The position numbers and the translations under genes are program-made. From NCBI RefSeq assembly GCF_000282035.1, contig NZ_AKKA01000023.1, forward strand, positions 172,494 to 236,493: 64,000 nt of DNA, in the 5' to 3' direction. Positions 35,272-44,572 of this stretch are shown piece after piece (position 1 is the stretch's first letter; the number at the start of each line of letters is the position of its first letter). The notes under the pieces are model-generated. The model was not told the DNA's origin, did not search any database, and saw only the letters and a list, made by a program, of their open reading frames with translations. The stretch comes from Rhizobium sp. CF122 (GTDB lineage Bacteria; Pseudomonadota; Alphaproteobacteria; Rhizobiales; Rhizobiaceae).

Positions 35272-37326
35272 ATGGCAACCAAGGTCAAAGAGAACGAAGA
35301 AGCGGAAGTCGAACGCGACGGCGGCACCGACGGCCCTCTTCTCGATCTTTCCGATGACGCGGTCAAGAAGATGATCAAGGCCGCGAAGAAGCGCGGCTAT
35401 GTGACGATGGACGAGCTGAATGCTGTCCTGCCGTCCGAAGAGGTGACGTCCGAGCAGATCGAAGACACGATGTCGATGCTGTCCGATATGGGCATCAACG
35501 TCATCGAGGACGAGGAAGCCGAAGAGGCCGGCGCCAGCGGTGGCGACGACGACGATTCCAGCTCCGACGACGAAAGCGAAGGCGGCGAACTGGCCCCTTC
35601 TGGCGGTACCGCCCTTGCGACCGCCAAGAAGAAAGAGCCGACCGACCGTACCGACGATCCGGTGCGCATGTACCTGCGCGAGATGGGCTCGGTGGAGCTT
35701 CTGTCGCGCGAAGGCGAAATCGCGATCGCCAAGCGCATCGAGGCCGGCCGCGAAACGATGATCGGTGGTCTCTGTGAGAGCCCGCTGACGTTCCAGGCGC
35801 TGATCATCTGGCGTGACGAACTGAACGAAGGCACGACGCTGCTTCGCGAGATCATCGATCTCGAAACGACCTATTCCGGCCCGGAAGCCAAGGCTGCACC
35901 GCAGTTCCAGAGCCCCGAGAAGATCGAGGCCGACCGAAAGGCTGCTGAAGAAAAGGAAAAGACGCGCCGCGTCCGTTCCGGCGACGACGACATCACCAAT
36001 GTCGGCGGCGAGGGTCTGCCTCCGGAAGAGGAAGAAGAAGACGAAGACGAGTCCAACCTGTCGCTGGCCGCTATGGAAGCGGAACTGCGTCCGCAGGTCA
36101 TGGAGACGCTCGACATCATCGCCGAGACCTACAAGAAGCTGCGCAAGCTTCAGGACCAGCAGGTCGAGCAGCGGCTTGCTGCCACCGGCACGCTGTCGTC
36201 CGCCCAGGAGCGCCGCTACAAGGAACTCAAAGATGAGCTCATCAAGGCCGTCAAGTCTCTGTCGCTGAACCAGAACCGCATCGACGCCCTCGTCGAGCAG
36301 CTCTATGACATCAACAAGCGTCTCGTTCAGAACGAAGGTCGCCTGCTGCGTCTGGCTGAATCCTACGGTGTCAAGCGTGACTCGTTCCTTGAGCAGTATC
36401 AGGGCGCCGAGCTTGATCCGAACTGGATGAAGTCGATCGGCAATCTGGCCGCACGCGGCTGGAAGGAATTCGCCAAGGGCGAAAATACGACGATCCGCGA
36501 CATCCGCCAGGAGATCCAGAATCTCGCAACGGAAACCGGCATCTCGATCTCGGAATTCCGCCGCATCGTGCACATGGTGCAGAAGGGCGAACGCGAAGCA
36601 CGCATCGCCAAGAAGGAAATGGTCGAAGCGAACCTTCGTCTCGTCATCTCCATCGCCAAGAAGTACACGAACCGCGGCCTGCAGTTCCTCGACCTCATTC
36701 AGGAGGGCAACATCGGCTTGATGAAGGCGGTCGACAAGTTCGAGTACCGTCGCGGCTACAAGTTCTCGACCTATGCGACGTGGTGGATCCGCCAGGCGAT
36801 CACCCGTTCGATCGCCGACCAGGCCCGCACGATCCGTATTCCGGTGCACATGATCGAAACGATCAACAAGATCGTTCGCACGTCGCGCCAGATGTTGCAT
36901 GAGATCGGCCGCGAACCGACGCCGGAAGAACTGGCCGAAAAGCTCGCAATGCCGCTCGAAAAGGTCCGCAAGGTTCTGAAGATCGCCAAGGAGCCGATCT
37001 CGCTCGAAACCCCCGTGGGCGACGAAGAAGATTCACACCTCGGCGATTTCATCGAGGACAAGAATGCGCTTCTGCCGATCGACGCGGCCATCCAGGCGAA
37101 CCTGCGCGAAACGACGACCCGTGTTCTGGCATCGCTGACGCCGCGCGAAGAGCGCGTCCTGCGCATGCGCTTCGGCATCGGCATGAATACCGACCACACG
37201 CTCGAAGAAGTCGGTCAGCAGTTCTCGGTCACCCGCGAACGTATCCGTCAGATCGAGGCGAAGGCGCTACGCAAGCTCAAGCATCCGAGCCGCTCCAGAA
37301 AGCTCCGCTCGTTCCTGGACAGCTAA
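35272..37326 (+). CDS. rpoD: RNA polymerase housekeeping sigma factor (sigma-70/SigA)
   Basis: A 684-residue primary sigma factor. Order: region 1.1 ([31 protein letters not shown]), an acidic spacer, region 1.2 ([31 protein letters not shown]), a large non-conserved insert, then region 2 ([21 protein letters not shown] and [20 protein letters not shown]), region 3, and region 4 ([26 protein letters not shown]). It directs RNA polymerase to most promoters. It ends with LRSFLDS and is followed by a hairpin terminator. It is separated from dnaG by 8.8 kb of other genes, unlike the usual adjacent arrangement. Confidence 0.98.
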   Translation: MATKVKENEEAEVERDGGTDGPLLDLSDDAVKKMIKAAKKRGYVTMDELNAVLPSEEVTSEQIEDTMSMLSDMGINVIEDEEAEEAGASGGDDDDSSSDDESEGGELAPSGGTALATAKKKEPTDRTDDPVRMYLREMGSVELLSREGEIAIAKRIEAGRETMIGGLCESPLTFQALIIWRDELNEGTTLLREIIDLETTYSGPEAKAAPQFQSPEKIEADRKAAEEKEKTRRVRSGDDDITNVGGEGLPPEEEEEDEDESNLSLAAMEAELRPQVMETLDIIAETYKKLRKLQDQQVEQRLAATGTLSSAQERRYKELKDELIKAVKSLSLNQNRIDALVEQLYDINKRLVQNEGRLLRLAESYGVKRDSFLEQYQGAELDPNWMKSIGNLAARGWKEFAKGENTTIRDIRQEIQNLATETGISISEFRRIVHMVQKGEREARIAKKEMVEANLRLVISIAKKYTNRGLQFLDLIQEGNIGLMKAVDKFEYRRGYKFSTYATWWIRQAITRSIADQARTIRIPVHMIETINKIVRTSRQMLHEIGREPTPEELAEKLAMPLEKVRKVLKIAKEPISLETPVGDEEDSHLGDFIEDKNALLPIDAAIQANLRETTTRVLASLTPREERVLRMRFGIGMNTDHTLEEVGQQFSVTRERIRQIEAKALRKLKHPSRSRKLRSFLDS

Positions 37327-37353
37327 GTTTTCACCTTTGACCAAACGCATCCG

Positions 37354-37386
37354 AGAGCCGGGCCTTGTGCCCGGCTTTTCCTTTGG
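37354..37386 (+). terminator. Rho-independent terminator of rpoD
   Basis: An 8-bp stem AGCCGGGC / GCCCGGCT with a 5-nt loop, followed by TTTTCCTTT, about 30 bp after the rpoD stop. Confidence 0.8.
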
Positions 37387-37535
37387 CGCGCATCCGCGGA
37401 CCACGGTGTTCCTTGTTGTCAAATGGGGACAGGAGTAAGGTACGCTCCACGGGGGACAGGACCGACCACAGCGCATGAGCGAAGGTCGCCATAGCCTGTT
37501 GCGTAGGGCCGAGACCCTCCGGTGGGAGGTGTGCA

Positions 37536-37829
37536 ATGACCACTTACATCGTGCTTATCAATTGGACGGATCAGGGCATTCGCAACGTTCGCGACTCGAC
37601 AAAGCGCCTGGACGCGGCAAAGAAGCTGCTTGGCGATATGGGCGGCTCCTTCCAAAATTTTTTCCTGACGATGGGCGATCATGACCTAGTCGCCGTATGC
37701 GAGGCACCTGACGATGCCGTGATGGCCCGTTTCAACTTGTCTCTTGGAATGGCCGGCAATGTGCGCACGCGGACATTGAAGGCATTTCCGGAGGCCGCCT
37801 ATCGCGAGATCATAGGTTCGCTGGGCTGA
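37536..37829 (+). CDS. GYD-domain protein
   Basis: A 97-residue single-domain protein of the GYD family: MTTYIVLINWTDQGIRNVRDSTKRLDAAKKLLGDMGGSF, then FFLTMGDHDLVAVCEAPDDAVMARFNLSLGMAGNVRTRTLKAF. The fold is ferredoxin-like, as in ABM proteins, and the function is unknown. A GGGAGG site precedes the ATG. It stands alone between rpoD and the DUF930 gene on the same strand. Confidence 0.85.
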   Translation: MTTYIVLINWTDQGIRNVRDSTKRLDAAKKLLGDMGGSFQNFFLTMGDHDLVAVCEAPDDAVMARFNLSLGMAGNVRTRTLKAFPEAAYREIIGSLG

Positions 37830-37987
37830 TTTGTCGGGCTGCCGGGCCTGCTGCTGGCAAATATGTGGATCATGTCCTGCGCTGACGCATTGCGTCCGTG
37901 GAGCGCGAGGCTTTTTTGTTTTATGGCTTGATGATGCCTTGTTAAAAGGCCACATCGGTAGCGTGGCGTAGGGCATCGTTCGTAGGC

Positions 37988-39181
37988 ATGCAGCAGGTTT
38001 CGGCAAAAAAATGGGGAGCATTCGGCTGGGGCATCTTTGCCTCCGTGGTGTTGCACCTTGCCGTCGTCGCCTTCTTTCTCGTGAAGCTGCCCGTGCCTGC
38101 TCCCCAGCCGGAGGAAGAAACTGTCAGCGTCGACCTCGTGCCGCCGCCGGAGGAGAAGAAACCCGAGGAAAAGCCGCCGGAACTGAAGATGCCGGAAGAG
38201 CCCAAGCCCGAGGAGCCGAAACCGGAGGAGAAGAAGGCAGAAGAAAAGCCGGCCGAGAAGCCTGCGGAACCGCCAAAGGAAGCAAAGGCCGAGCAACCGC
38301 CACCGCCGCCACCGCCACCGACGCCTCCGCCTCCGCCACCGCCGCCGCCTCCGGCGGAGGAGGCAAAAGCGCCGGAAGAGAAGCCACCGGAAAAGCCGCC
38401 CGAAGCCCAGTCCAAGGAACAGGCTGGCAAGTCGCAGCCCCTGTCGGCGCTGCGCCCAGTGGCGGAATTTGGCGACAAGGATACAGGACCAGAAAAATCG
38501 ACGGAGGGGGATGCGTCCGTCGCGGGTGTGAAATCGGATACGCCGAAGCCTTCACCAGAGCCCAGACCGGAACCCCAAGAAGATCAAACGAAGCCAGAGG
38601 AAATGGCGGAAGCAGCCAAGGCGCCCGAAAGCAAGGAGCCACCCGCTAATCCGGTTCCGGAGGATGTCGAACTCCCGCAGGTCGACCTGGCCGATAACCA
38701 TGCCGAGAAGAACGGCCCTGCCGCGGGAGCCGAAAGCGAGGCCAAGACGAGCTTCGAGCAGGGAAAACCGCCCAACTCAACAAAGCCCGATGCGACCGCA
38801 ACCGCCCAGGCGGACAAGCCCATCGAACTGACGGAGGCGAAGACGTTGTTTTCGCAGAAGATGACCAACGATCCGGTGGCTAAGACGGCAATGGGTGATA
38901 TGCCCCGAGGCGCTCGGTTCAATAACCTCTGCGGCAGTGAGCTTCGGCAGCAGTTGATCCATGGGTCTCCGTCATATCTGCCAGAGCTCATACCGTCCTA
39001 CCGTCTTTCAAATGAAACTGTTCTCCAGGTCCGGCGGAGCGCGTTCAAAGCAGCTGGACGCTGGTACAACGTCAGCTTCCGTTGTGAGGTGGACGACGGA
39101 GCGATGAAAGTTAAGTCGTTCAGCCTGGCTGTCGGCGATCCTGTTCCGAGAAGCGAATGGGCGAGCCGCCGTTTAGACTAG
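37988..39181 (+). CDS. DUF930 protein with TonB-like proline/glutamate-rich stalk
   Basis: A 397-residue bitopic protein. The N-terminal membrane anchor (WGAFGWGIFASVVLHLAVVAFFLV, about 9-32) is followed by a long low-complexity stalk, about 35-140, of Pro-Glu-Lys repeats with runs of eight and ten prolines, as in TonB-type periplasm-spanning proteins. A second disordered stretch reaches about residue 285, then a C-terminal DUF930 domain (RFNNLCGSELRQQLIHGSPSYLPELIPSYRL to FSLAVGDPVPRSEW) with cysteines in NLCGS and SFRCEV. No TonB C-terminal box or ExbB/ExbD partner is seen. The shape suggests bridging of the periplasm. Function unknown. Confidence 0.8.
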   Translation: MQQVSAKKWGAFGWGIFASVVLHLAVVAFFLVKLPVPAPQPEEETVSVDLVPPPEEKKPEEKPPELKMPEEPKPEEPKPEEKKAEEKPAEKPAEPPKEAKAEQPPPPPPPPTPPPPPPPPPPAEEAKAPEEKPPEKPPEAQSKEQAGKSQPLSALRPVAEFGDKDTGPEKSTEGDASVAGVKSDTPKPSPEPRPEPQEDQTKPEEMAEAAKAPESKEPPANPVPEDVELPQVDLADNHAEKNGPAAGAESEAKTSFEQGKPPNSTKPDATATAQADKPIELTEAKTLFSQKMTNDPVAKTAMGDMPRGARFNNLCGSELRQQLIHGSPSYLPELIPSYRLSNETVLQVRRSAFKAAGRWYNVSFRCEVDDGAMKVKSFSLAVGDPVPRSEWASRRLD

Positions 39182-39261
39182 CGTTCGCCAGTTCGGCGCA
39201 AGATAGCCGGTTTAACTCTTTCCCATCGCCACATGTCGGTGGCGCGTGAAAGGACAATGAG

Positions 39262-39423
39262 ATGTCGAATGAGATCGAGCGCTTCTTCGAATTACAGGAT
39301 GAGGCAACCAAGGCTGCCTTTGTCGAAAATCGCGGGGACGAGCTCACTGACATCCTGGTCGCCGCGCTTGAGGATGTCTTTGCGATTCTTGCCAGCGACG
39401 ATTTTCGCGAAACGATCCATTGA
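39262..39423 (+). CDS. Short conserved-looking acidic protein (53 aa)
   Basis: A 53-residue ORF starting MSNEIERFFELQDEATKAAF, with ELTDILVAALEDVFAILASDDFRETIH at its end. AAAGGA lies at normal distance before the ATG. Composition is acidic and helical with no signal peptide or membrane span; the regular amphipathic pattern and normal codon use look like a real protein. Family not recognised. It sits between the DUF930 gene and an AraC regulator, both on the same strand. Confidence 0.6.
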   Translation: MSNEIERFFELQDEATKAAFVENRGDELTDILVAALEDVFAILASDDFRETIH

Positions 39424-39542
39424 TCAGCCAAGCCTATAAGCATTGATCGCTGACGCGCTCGCGGCGTCCGGCCGACTTGCCGCTGCATTGTTTTCAGTCG
39501 TCTGGGCTGGCACTATAAGGTGTCACCTCTGGAAGCGTACGC

Positions 39543-40343
39543 ATGGCCCGCAGTCAATTTCGCATGTTCAGGTCGGTCGTTCCCGGCATCGAGGCGGTGG
39601 CTGCCGATAGCAACCAAAGCTTCGCCCGCCATACGCATGAGCAATTCGGCATCGGGCTGGTTTCGTCAGGTGCGCAAAAGTCCCTGAGCGGCCGCGGGAT
39701 GGTTGAGGCGGGTGCCGGCGATATCATCACGGTCAACCCGAACGAAGTGCATGATGGCTCGCCGATCGGCGAGGGGAGGTCGTGGAGGATACTCTACTTC
39801 GATCCCGAGATGATCGCTGCCAATGTGTCGGAGATCACGGAGGGACGGCGATCGGCTGTCGAGATTCCGCATCCGGTATTGCACGACAAAGCGATTGCCG
39901 CGCACTTCGAGGCAGCCTTTGGGCTGGTGACCAGTGCCGGGGAACCACGAATGCAGCATGAGGAAGCCATCCTTGAAATCGTCGCGCGTGTCGTTGCGGA
40001 GGTCGTGCCGAATGAAGGGCAGGTTGGTCCTCAGTCCATTTTAACCGCGCAGGAAATGATCGACTGCGATCCGACTGCGGCAATCTGTCTATCGGACCTT
40101 GCCCGCGCAAGCCGGCTCAGCCGGTTCCAGGTGTTGCGTAGTTTTGCCAAGGCGACCGGCCTGACACCTCATGCCTATCTGGTTCAGCGCCGCATCCATC
40201 TTGCCAGGCGCCTGATCGCCGGCGGCGCGCCCTTGGCAGAGGCTGCCCTTGCCAGCGGCTTCGTCGACCAAAGCCATATGACACGGGTGTTCGTCCGGAA
40301 ATATGGGGTCTCTCCGCGCGCCTATGCAAATGCGGTCGCCTGA
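39543..40343 (+). CDS. AraC-family transcriptional regulator
   Basis: A 266-residue regulator with an N-terminal cupin-like sensing domain (FARHTHEQFGIGLVSSGAQKSLSGRG and DIITVNPNEVHDG) and a C-terminal double helix-turn-helix: ICLSDLARASRLSRFQVLRSFAKATGLTPHAYLVQRRIHLARRLI and ALASGFVDQSHMTRVFVRKYGVSPRAYA. This group often activates a neighbouring exporter. Here an EamA-family transporter gene follows 69 bp downstream on the same strand and is the likely partner. Confidence 0.9.
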   Translation: MARSQFRMFRSVVPGIEAVAADSNQSFARHTHEQFGIGLVSSGAQKSLSGRGMVEAGAGDIITVNPNEVHDGSPIGEGRSWRILYFDPEMIAANVSEITEGRRSAVEIPHPVLHDKAIAAHFEAAFGLVTSAGEPRMQHEEAILEIVARVVAEVVPNEGQVGPQSILTAQEMIDCDPTAAICLSDLARASRLSRFQVLRSFAKATGLTPHAYLVQRRIHLARRLIAGGAPLAEAALASGFVDQSHMTRVFVRKYGVSPRAYANAVA

Positions 40344-40412
40344 CCGCGCTGCAATTTCATACAAGATTGCCAGACGTTTTTCGTCTTTCTTCTGCGCAAA
40401 CGGGAGAAGACG

Positions 40413-41300
40413 ATGCAGCGACATTTGCAAGGTTACCTCTATCTGACTTTGGCGATGATCACAGTGGGCAGCGCGGTGATCGCAAGTCGGGTCATTGCTT
40501 CAGGCATGCCGCCGTTCACGGCGACAGCTCTGCGCTTTGCCACAGCCTTCCCGTTCTTTGTGCTTTTGATGCGCATGACCCGGACGCGCTTGCCAAACTT
40601 GCCGTTTCGCGACTGGATTATCCTCTTCGTTCAAGCCGGGGCGGGTAGCGTTGGCTACACGACTTTGCTGATCTCCGGCCTGAAGCTGACGACCGCCGCC
40701 GACGCCGGTGTCATCATCGGGACGCTGCCGGTCGTGGCCGGGGCGCTTTCCGTTGCGGTTCTGGGCGAGCGACCCCATTCATCGATGGTATTTGCGGTCG
40801 CGCTGGCGGCAACCGGTGTTCTCTTCATTGCTCTTTCGCCCGATGCAGGGAGTGGATCCCTGCTTGGCAACGCGCTGGTTTTCGGGGCCGTGATCTGTGA
40901 AAGCCTGTTCATCCTCCTGAACAAGAACCTCAGTTCATCGATCCCGGCGCTGACACAATCCGCGTTGATGACGGGGATTGGCTTCCTTGTCGCCATGGTC
41001 GCGGCACTTTTGGCGGAGGGCGTGCCAAGCGCATTGCCTGCCGGTGCAATGTCGGCGGTGATCTATTACGCGCTGGTGCCGACTGTTGCCGGCTTCATTC
41101 TCTGGTATGCGGGGGCGGAGCGTGTGAGTGGGGTTGAGGCCTCGCTTTTCACCGCAGTCGCACCGGTTTCGGCGTTGCTTATGGCCTTCGTGATGCTCGG
41201 TGAACCGCTACATTTCTACCAAGTCGCCGGCGTCGCCTGCGTGCTGGCGGCGGTCGTTGGGCTTGGGTTGTTTCAGCGACGGGCGACGATGGCGAGGTAG
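40413..41300 (+). CDS. EamA/DMT-family transporter
   Basis: A 295-residue, 10-TM drug/metabolite transporter with two EamA repeats (LTLAMITVGSAVIASRVIASGMPPFTATALRF and the second half from FGAVICESLFILLNKNLS). Such carriers usually export amino acids or metabolites, and the substrate is unknown. An AraC regulator lies directly upstream. The ATG is preceded by GGGAGAAG. Confidence 0.88.
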   Translation: MQRHLQGYLYLTLAMITVGSAVIASRVIASGMPPFTATALRFATAFPFFVLLMRMTRTRLPNLPFRDWIILFVQAGAGSVGYTTLLISGLKLTTAADAGVIIGTLPVVAGALSVAVLGERPHSSMVFAVALAATGVLFIALSPDAGSGSLLGNALVFGAVICESLFILLNKNLSSSIPALTQSALMTGIGFLVAMVAALLAEGVPSALPAGAMSAVIYYALVPTVAGFILWYAGAERVSGVEASLFTAVAPVSALLMAFVMLGEPLHFYQVAGVACVLAAVVGLGLFQRRATMAR

Positions 41301-41436
41301 AACGTGGCCAAGGCACAATACGATGAGCACAGATTCGCCACTCGGATGAAGCCAGCGCGATTCCGTTCGTTTGGCCGGCTCATGAAATTCGGCACGTCGG
41401 TTCCTATATCTGGTTTCTGGCCGAAAGGAGCTGCCG

Positions 41437-41817
41437 ATGTCTGCGCAACCGATGAAGATACCCGGTCCCGATCATCCAATTACCGTCAGGCCCAATCCGG
41501 CGCGCGTCGTCGTAAAGCTCGGCGGTCAGGTCATTGCCGACAGTCGCAACGCGTTGACGCTGCAGGAAGCGTCCTATCCCGCCGTGCAATACATACCGCG
41601 CGCTGATGTCGACATGGCGCTTCTGACCCGAAGTGACCACCATACCTATTGCCCCTATAAGGGGGAGGCCTCGTATTTCAACATCGTTTCGGGTGGTGAC
41701 ATCGCCGGGGATGCGATCTGGACCTATGAAAATCCGTATGCTGCGGTCAGCGAGATCAAGGAGCATCTCGCCTTCTACCCCGATCGGGTGGACTCTCTCG
41801 AGGAGTTCCCGGGTTAG
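41437..41817 (+). CDS. DUF427 protein
   Basis: A 126-residue single-domain protein of the DUF427 (NTP_transf_9) family: ITVRPNPARVVVKLGGQVIADSRNALTLQEASYPAVQYIPRADVDMALL, then DHHTYCPYKGEASYFNI and AIWTYENPYAAVSEIKEHLAFYPDRV. The CPYKG motif is characteristic. The enzymatic role is not established. AAAGGAG at good spacing supports the start. It is followed by a gap with several hairpins and the convergent porin gene. Confidence 0.88.
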   Translation: MSAQPMKIPGPDHPITVRPNPARVVVKLGGQVIADSRNALTLQEASYPAVQYIPRADVDMALLTRSDHHTYCPYKGEASYFNIVSGGDIAGDAIWTYENPYAAVSEIKEHLAFYPDRVDSLEEFPG

Positions 41818-42017
41818 TGCGGCGCAAGCGCCCATCGAGGTGAGTTGACGCAGCGTTCGATATCGGAACCGCTCGGCCCTGCATCCCATTGATCGAGATA
41901 TCTTGCTGCGGAAGCGTGGCATGCTTGGGAGGAAAAGCAAGGACGGTCCGGCAGGGAAACCGGACCAGTCCCCGTAACTGATCGGAGGTCAATCGGATCA
42001 GAAAACGCAATACTGGG

Positions 42018-42045
42018 CGGCGCCCAAGGTTGATCCAGGGCGCCG
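42018..42045. terminator. Hairpin between DUF427 and porin genes
   Basis: An 8-bp GC-rich stem (CGGCGCCC / GGGCGCCG, 12-nt loop) just after the porin stop. On the plus strand it is followed by GGATTTTG; on the minus strand there is no immediate T-run. It is probably a weak two-way terminator. Two more hairpins lie at 41945-41966 and 41978-42001. Confidence 0.45.
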
Positions 42046-42055
42046 GGATTTTGAA

Positions 42056-43081
42056 TTAGAACGCGCGCTGCAGGCGGAAGAAGCCCTTGGTCACTTCGTC
42101 GGCGTCGTCCGGATCGGTGTAGTCGACCGTTGCCTTGGCGTAGAGGTTGTCGACAATCTGATAGTCGACGGTGATGCCGACCTTCCAGGCATCGCCCAGA
42201 CCGTCGAAAGAATCGCCGTGGAAGGTGTCAAGATCAGGAACGTAGTTACCGAAGTACTGGGCCATCGGGGTAATCGTCCACTTGTCGGTAGCCTTGATCG
42301 CGTATTCGCCGGCAACCGTCCATTCCGACTGCGAGTAGTAGGAGTTCGGGCCAGACGCATAGATAGCTGCCAGGCCGAGCGTGCCCGGGCCGATATCAGC
42401 GAAGAGCATGCCGCGGACAGCGCCTTCTTCGTTGTCCGTGTCGTAGCCGCCGATAACCTGGTAGCTGACTACGCCAGCCTTGCCGCCAACGCCGAAGGCA
42501 ATGCCGACGTTGTTCGGGTTTTCGCCGGTCTTGAAGTAGCCGTCTTCCAGTTCGTCTACGCTGATGCCGGCGTAGAAGTCACCGTTTTCATACTGGTAGC
42601 GGATGGAGTTGTGCAGCGTTTCAAAGCTGGAGAGAACGTCCGGCTCGCCAGAAAGGTCGTCATCCCACCAGGAGTAGAACAGACCAGCGCGGAAGCCGGC
42701 GATATCGATGTATGCCGAATCCAGAATGGTGCTGGTCGAACTGTTGTCGCCGTTGTTGCGGAAAACGATGACGCCGGTCAGCGGGCCATATTCCGTGTCG
42801 CTCTTGGCGGTGAACTGTACCTGGGCGCGTGTGAAGGCGTTCCAGTCGGACGTACCCTTCTCATCCGGACCGCCGTCAACCTGGAAACGAATGTAGCCAT
42901 TGATCTTGAGGCAGGTTTCGGTGCCGGGGATGTAGAAGTAGCCTGAGCCGTACGCGTCGCAGACGCGGACGTATTCAACCGGCTCGGGTTCTGCTGCAAC
43001 GATTGCGTCAGCAGCAAAGACCGGCGAGGACGCAGCAGCAAACGCTGCGGCGGAGGTCAACAATGCCATCCGTATATTCAT
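42056..43081 (-). CDS. Outer-membrane porin (alphaproteobacterial Omp2b/RopA type)
   Basis: A 341-residue outer-membrane beta-barrel with a Sec signal peptide (MNIRMALLTSAAAFAAASSPVFA, then ADAIVAAEPEPVEYV). The mature N-terminus has the family motif VRVCDAYGSGYFYIPGTETCLKINGYIRFQV with two cysteines, and the chain ends in aromatic FRLQRAF, the expected C-terminal beta-signal. Length fits 16-strand porins of Rhizobiales (porin_2 family), which let small solutes pass. The 477-bp upstream region is long and AT-rich, usual for highly expressed porins. It is divergent from a LysR-type regulator gene. Confidence 0.93.
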   Translation of the reverse strand: MNIRMALLTSAAAFAAASSPVFAADAIVAAEPEPVEYVRVCDAYGSGYFYIPGTETCLKINGYIRFQVDGGPDEKGTSDWNAFTRAQVQFTAKSDTEYGPLTGVIVFRNNGDNSSTSTILDSAYIDIAGFRAGLFYSWWDDDLSGEPDVLSSFETLHNSIRYQYENGDFYAGISVDELEDGYFKTGENPNNVGIAFGVGGKAGVVSYQVIGGYDTDNEEGAVRGMLFADIGPGTLGLAAIYASGPNSYYSQSEWTVAGEYAIKATDKWTITPMAQYFGNYVPDLDTFHGDSFDGLGDAWKVGITVDYQIVDNLYAKATVDYTDPDDADEVTKGFFRLQRAF

Positions 43082-43558
43082 TTGAAATCCATTTCCTTTT
43101 CGATTGAACCGCCGCCAGGGGAGATGGGGCCGTTCAGATAGTTTGCCTTTCGGCTGGCGGATCAGCGAACCGCTGAAGCCTTAATTTCATCCTCGATTAA
43201 ATCTATCAATTCTCCCGGTAACAAAATCCCTGTTTGCGACAGTTCTTTGATGTGCCATGTTGTTTTTATGTAACAATATCAAATACTTAAGCATACGACT
43301 CCTTTACGCCGCATTTGTACGGCGCATAGTGATCGTCATGCTGTTCTCGGGGGCTCGCAGGAGCGCGTCTGACGCCATCATTGCAATGGTGCCAAAGGAA
43401 ATCTCAGCGCAGATAGTCCCGCCGGAGGCCAAATTGAAGGGCACCGATTGGAACGCAGTGTTCCAAATTTGGAACGAATTCTCGTTCCATACGGTTGGCA
43501 TCACCCCTTAGTAGCGGTAAGCGATAACGGTCGCAGGCCTATCTGAAAGGGGTGCCCG
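43082..43558. other. Intergenic region between porin and LysR genes
   Basis: 477 bp with no convincing gene; a frame at 43257-43511 is open but has no features of a protein. The porin side is AT-rich with GTTAC-containing stretches. The side near the LysR gene holds a repeated inverted motif (43450-43488), listed separately. Confidence 0.5.
43450..43488. repeat. Double inverted repeat GGAAC/GTTCC upstream of LysR gene
   Basis: GGAAC-N5-GTTCC (43450-43464) is followed after 6 bp by GGAAC-N8-GTTCC (43471-43488). Four half-sites in 39 bp, 71-109 bp before the start of the LysR gene, make a likely operator for autoregulation or for the divergent porin. Confidence 0.6.
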
Positions 43559-44572
43559 ATGCTGAACGCAGAGGGTGTTTTCCAGGATCTAAACGATTTC
43601 GTCTATTTTGCCGCAGTCGTTCGTCACAATGGCTTTTCCGCCGCCGGGCGGGTGCTGAACATGCCGAAATCGAAGCTCAGCCGGCACATAACAGCGCTGG
43701 AGGCAAGACTCGGCGTCAGGCTACTGGAGCGGACGGTCAATCGATTCCGCGTGACGGAAATCGGACGCGCCTTCTACAATCACTGCGAAAACATACTGCG
43801 TGAAGCGGATCGTGCCGCGAAGGCCATCAACGATGCGACCGGCGAACCGCAGGGGCAGATTCGCATAAGCGTGCCTCACGGATTGCTGGATGGCTCGCTT
43901 GGCGCCATGATCCCGGAGTTTCTCAACCGTTACCCCAAGGTTCAGCTGCAGATACTCAGTACGGATCGACGGGTCGACATCATCAACGAGCGCCTCGATC
44001 TCGCGGTTCGCGCGCAATTGGCCGAAGAGACGGACTCCGAACTGACGATGCGCGTGCTCAGCAAGGTGGATCTGATCCTTGTGGCGAACCAGAAAGTTGC
44101 GAGTTCGCTGCCGTCGATCGAAGGTGTCGAAAGTCTTGTCGACGCTCCGACGGTGTCGTTTGCCGGGCCGCTGACGGAGTGGCAGGACTGGGACGTCTGG
44201 GAGTTCACCGGACCCGATGGCACTCGATACCGGCATCAGCACAAGCCGCGCATGAGCTGCCGCAGCGTCGCGGCCGTGCTGGAAGCGATATACGCCGGGG
44301 TAGGGGTCGGGCTTCTGCCCGACCATATCTGCGCCGAGGGAATTCGCGATGGCAGGCTCGTGCGCCTTCTGCCCAATCACCAGATGTCCCAGGCGACGAT
44401 CTACCTTGTCTTCACCGCAACGCGAGGTCTGCCGACAGCAGTTCGGGCGCTCGTCGATTTTCTCGTAGAGCAGTTCCGCAGCCTGCGCGTCACCACGCAG
44501 TGCCAGGAGGCCGAGATACAGGCGAAGGATCGGGCCCGGCTTATCGAGATGTCCGGCGCTCAGCCTGCATAG
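43559..44572 (+). CDS. LysR-family transcriptional regulator
   Basis: A 337-residue LysR regulator: winged helix in the first 70 residues (LNDFVYFAAVVRHNGFSAAGRVLNMPKSKLSRHITALEARLGVRLLER) and a substrate-binding domain (QIRISVPHGLLDGSLGAMIPEFLNRYPKVQLQIL onward). The KSKLSRH recognition helix places it in the AaeR/DsdC-like group that often controls small-molecule efflux or aromatic metabolism. A four-half-site inverted repeat lies upstream. Its end overlaps the convergent VOC gene by 13 bp. Target gene unknown; the divergent porin is one candidate. Confidence 0.9.
   Translation: MLNAEGVFQDLNDFVYFAAVVRHNGFSAAGRVLNMPKSKLSRHITALEARLGVRLLERTVNRFRVTEIGRAFYNHCENILREADRAAKAINDATGEPQGQIRISVPHGLLDGSLGAMIPEFLNRYPKVQLQILSTDRRVDIINERLDLAVRAQLAEETDSELTMRVLSKVDLILVANQKVASSLPSIEGVESLVDAPTVSFAGPLTEWQDWDVWEFTGPDGTRYRHQHKPRMSCRSVAAVLEAIYAGVGVGLLPDHICAEGIRDGRLVRLLPNHQMSQATIYLVFTATRGLPTAVRALVDFLVEQFRSLRVTTQCQEAEIQAKDRARLIEMSGAQPA

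Noticed and set aside
43257..43511. 84-codon ORF between porin and LysR genes
   Set aside because: Random-looking composition, and its 3' part is the GGAAC/GTTCC repeat region.
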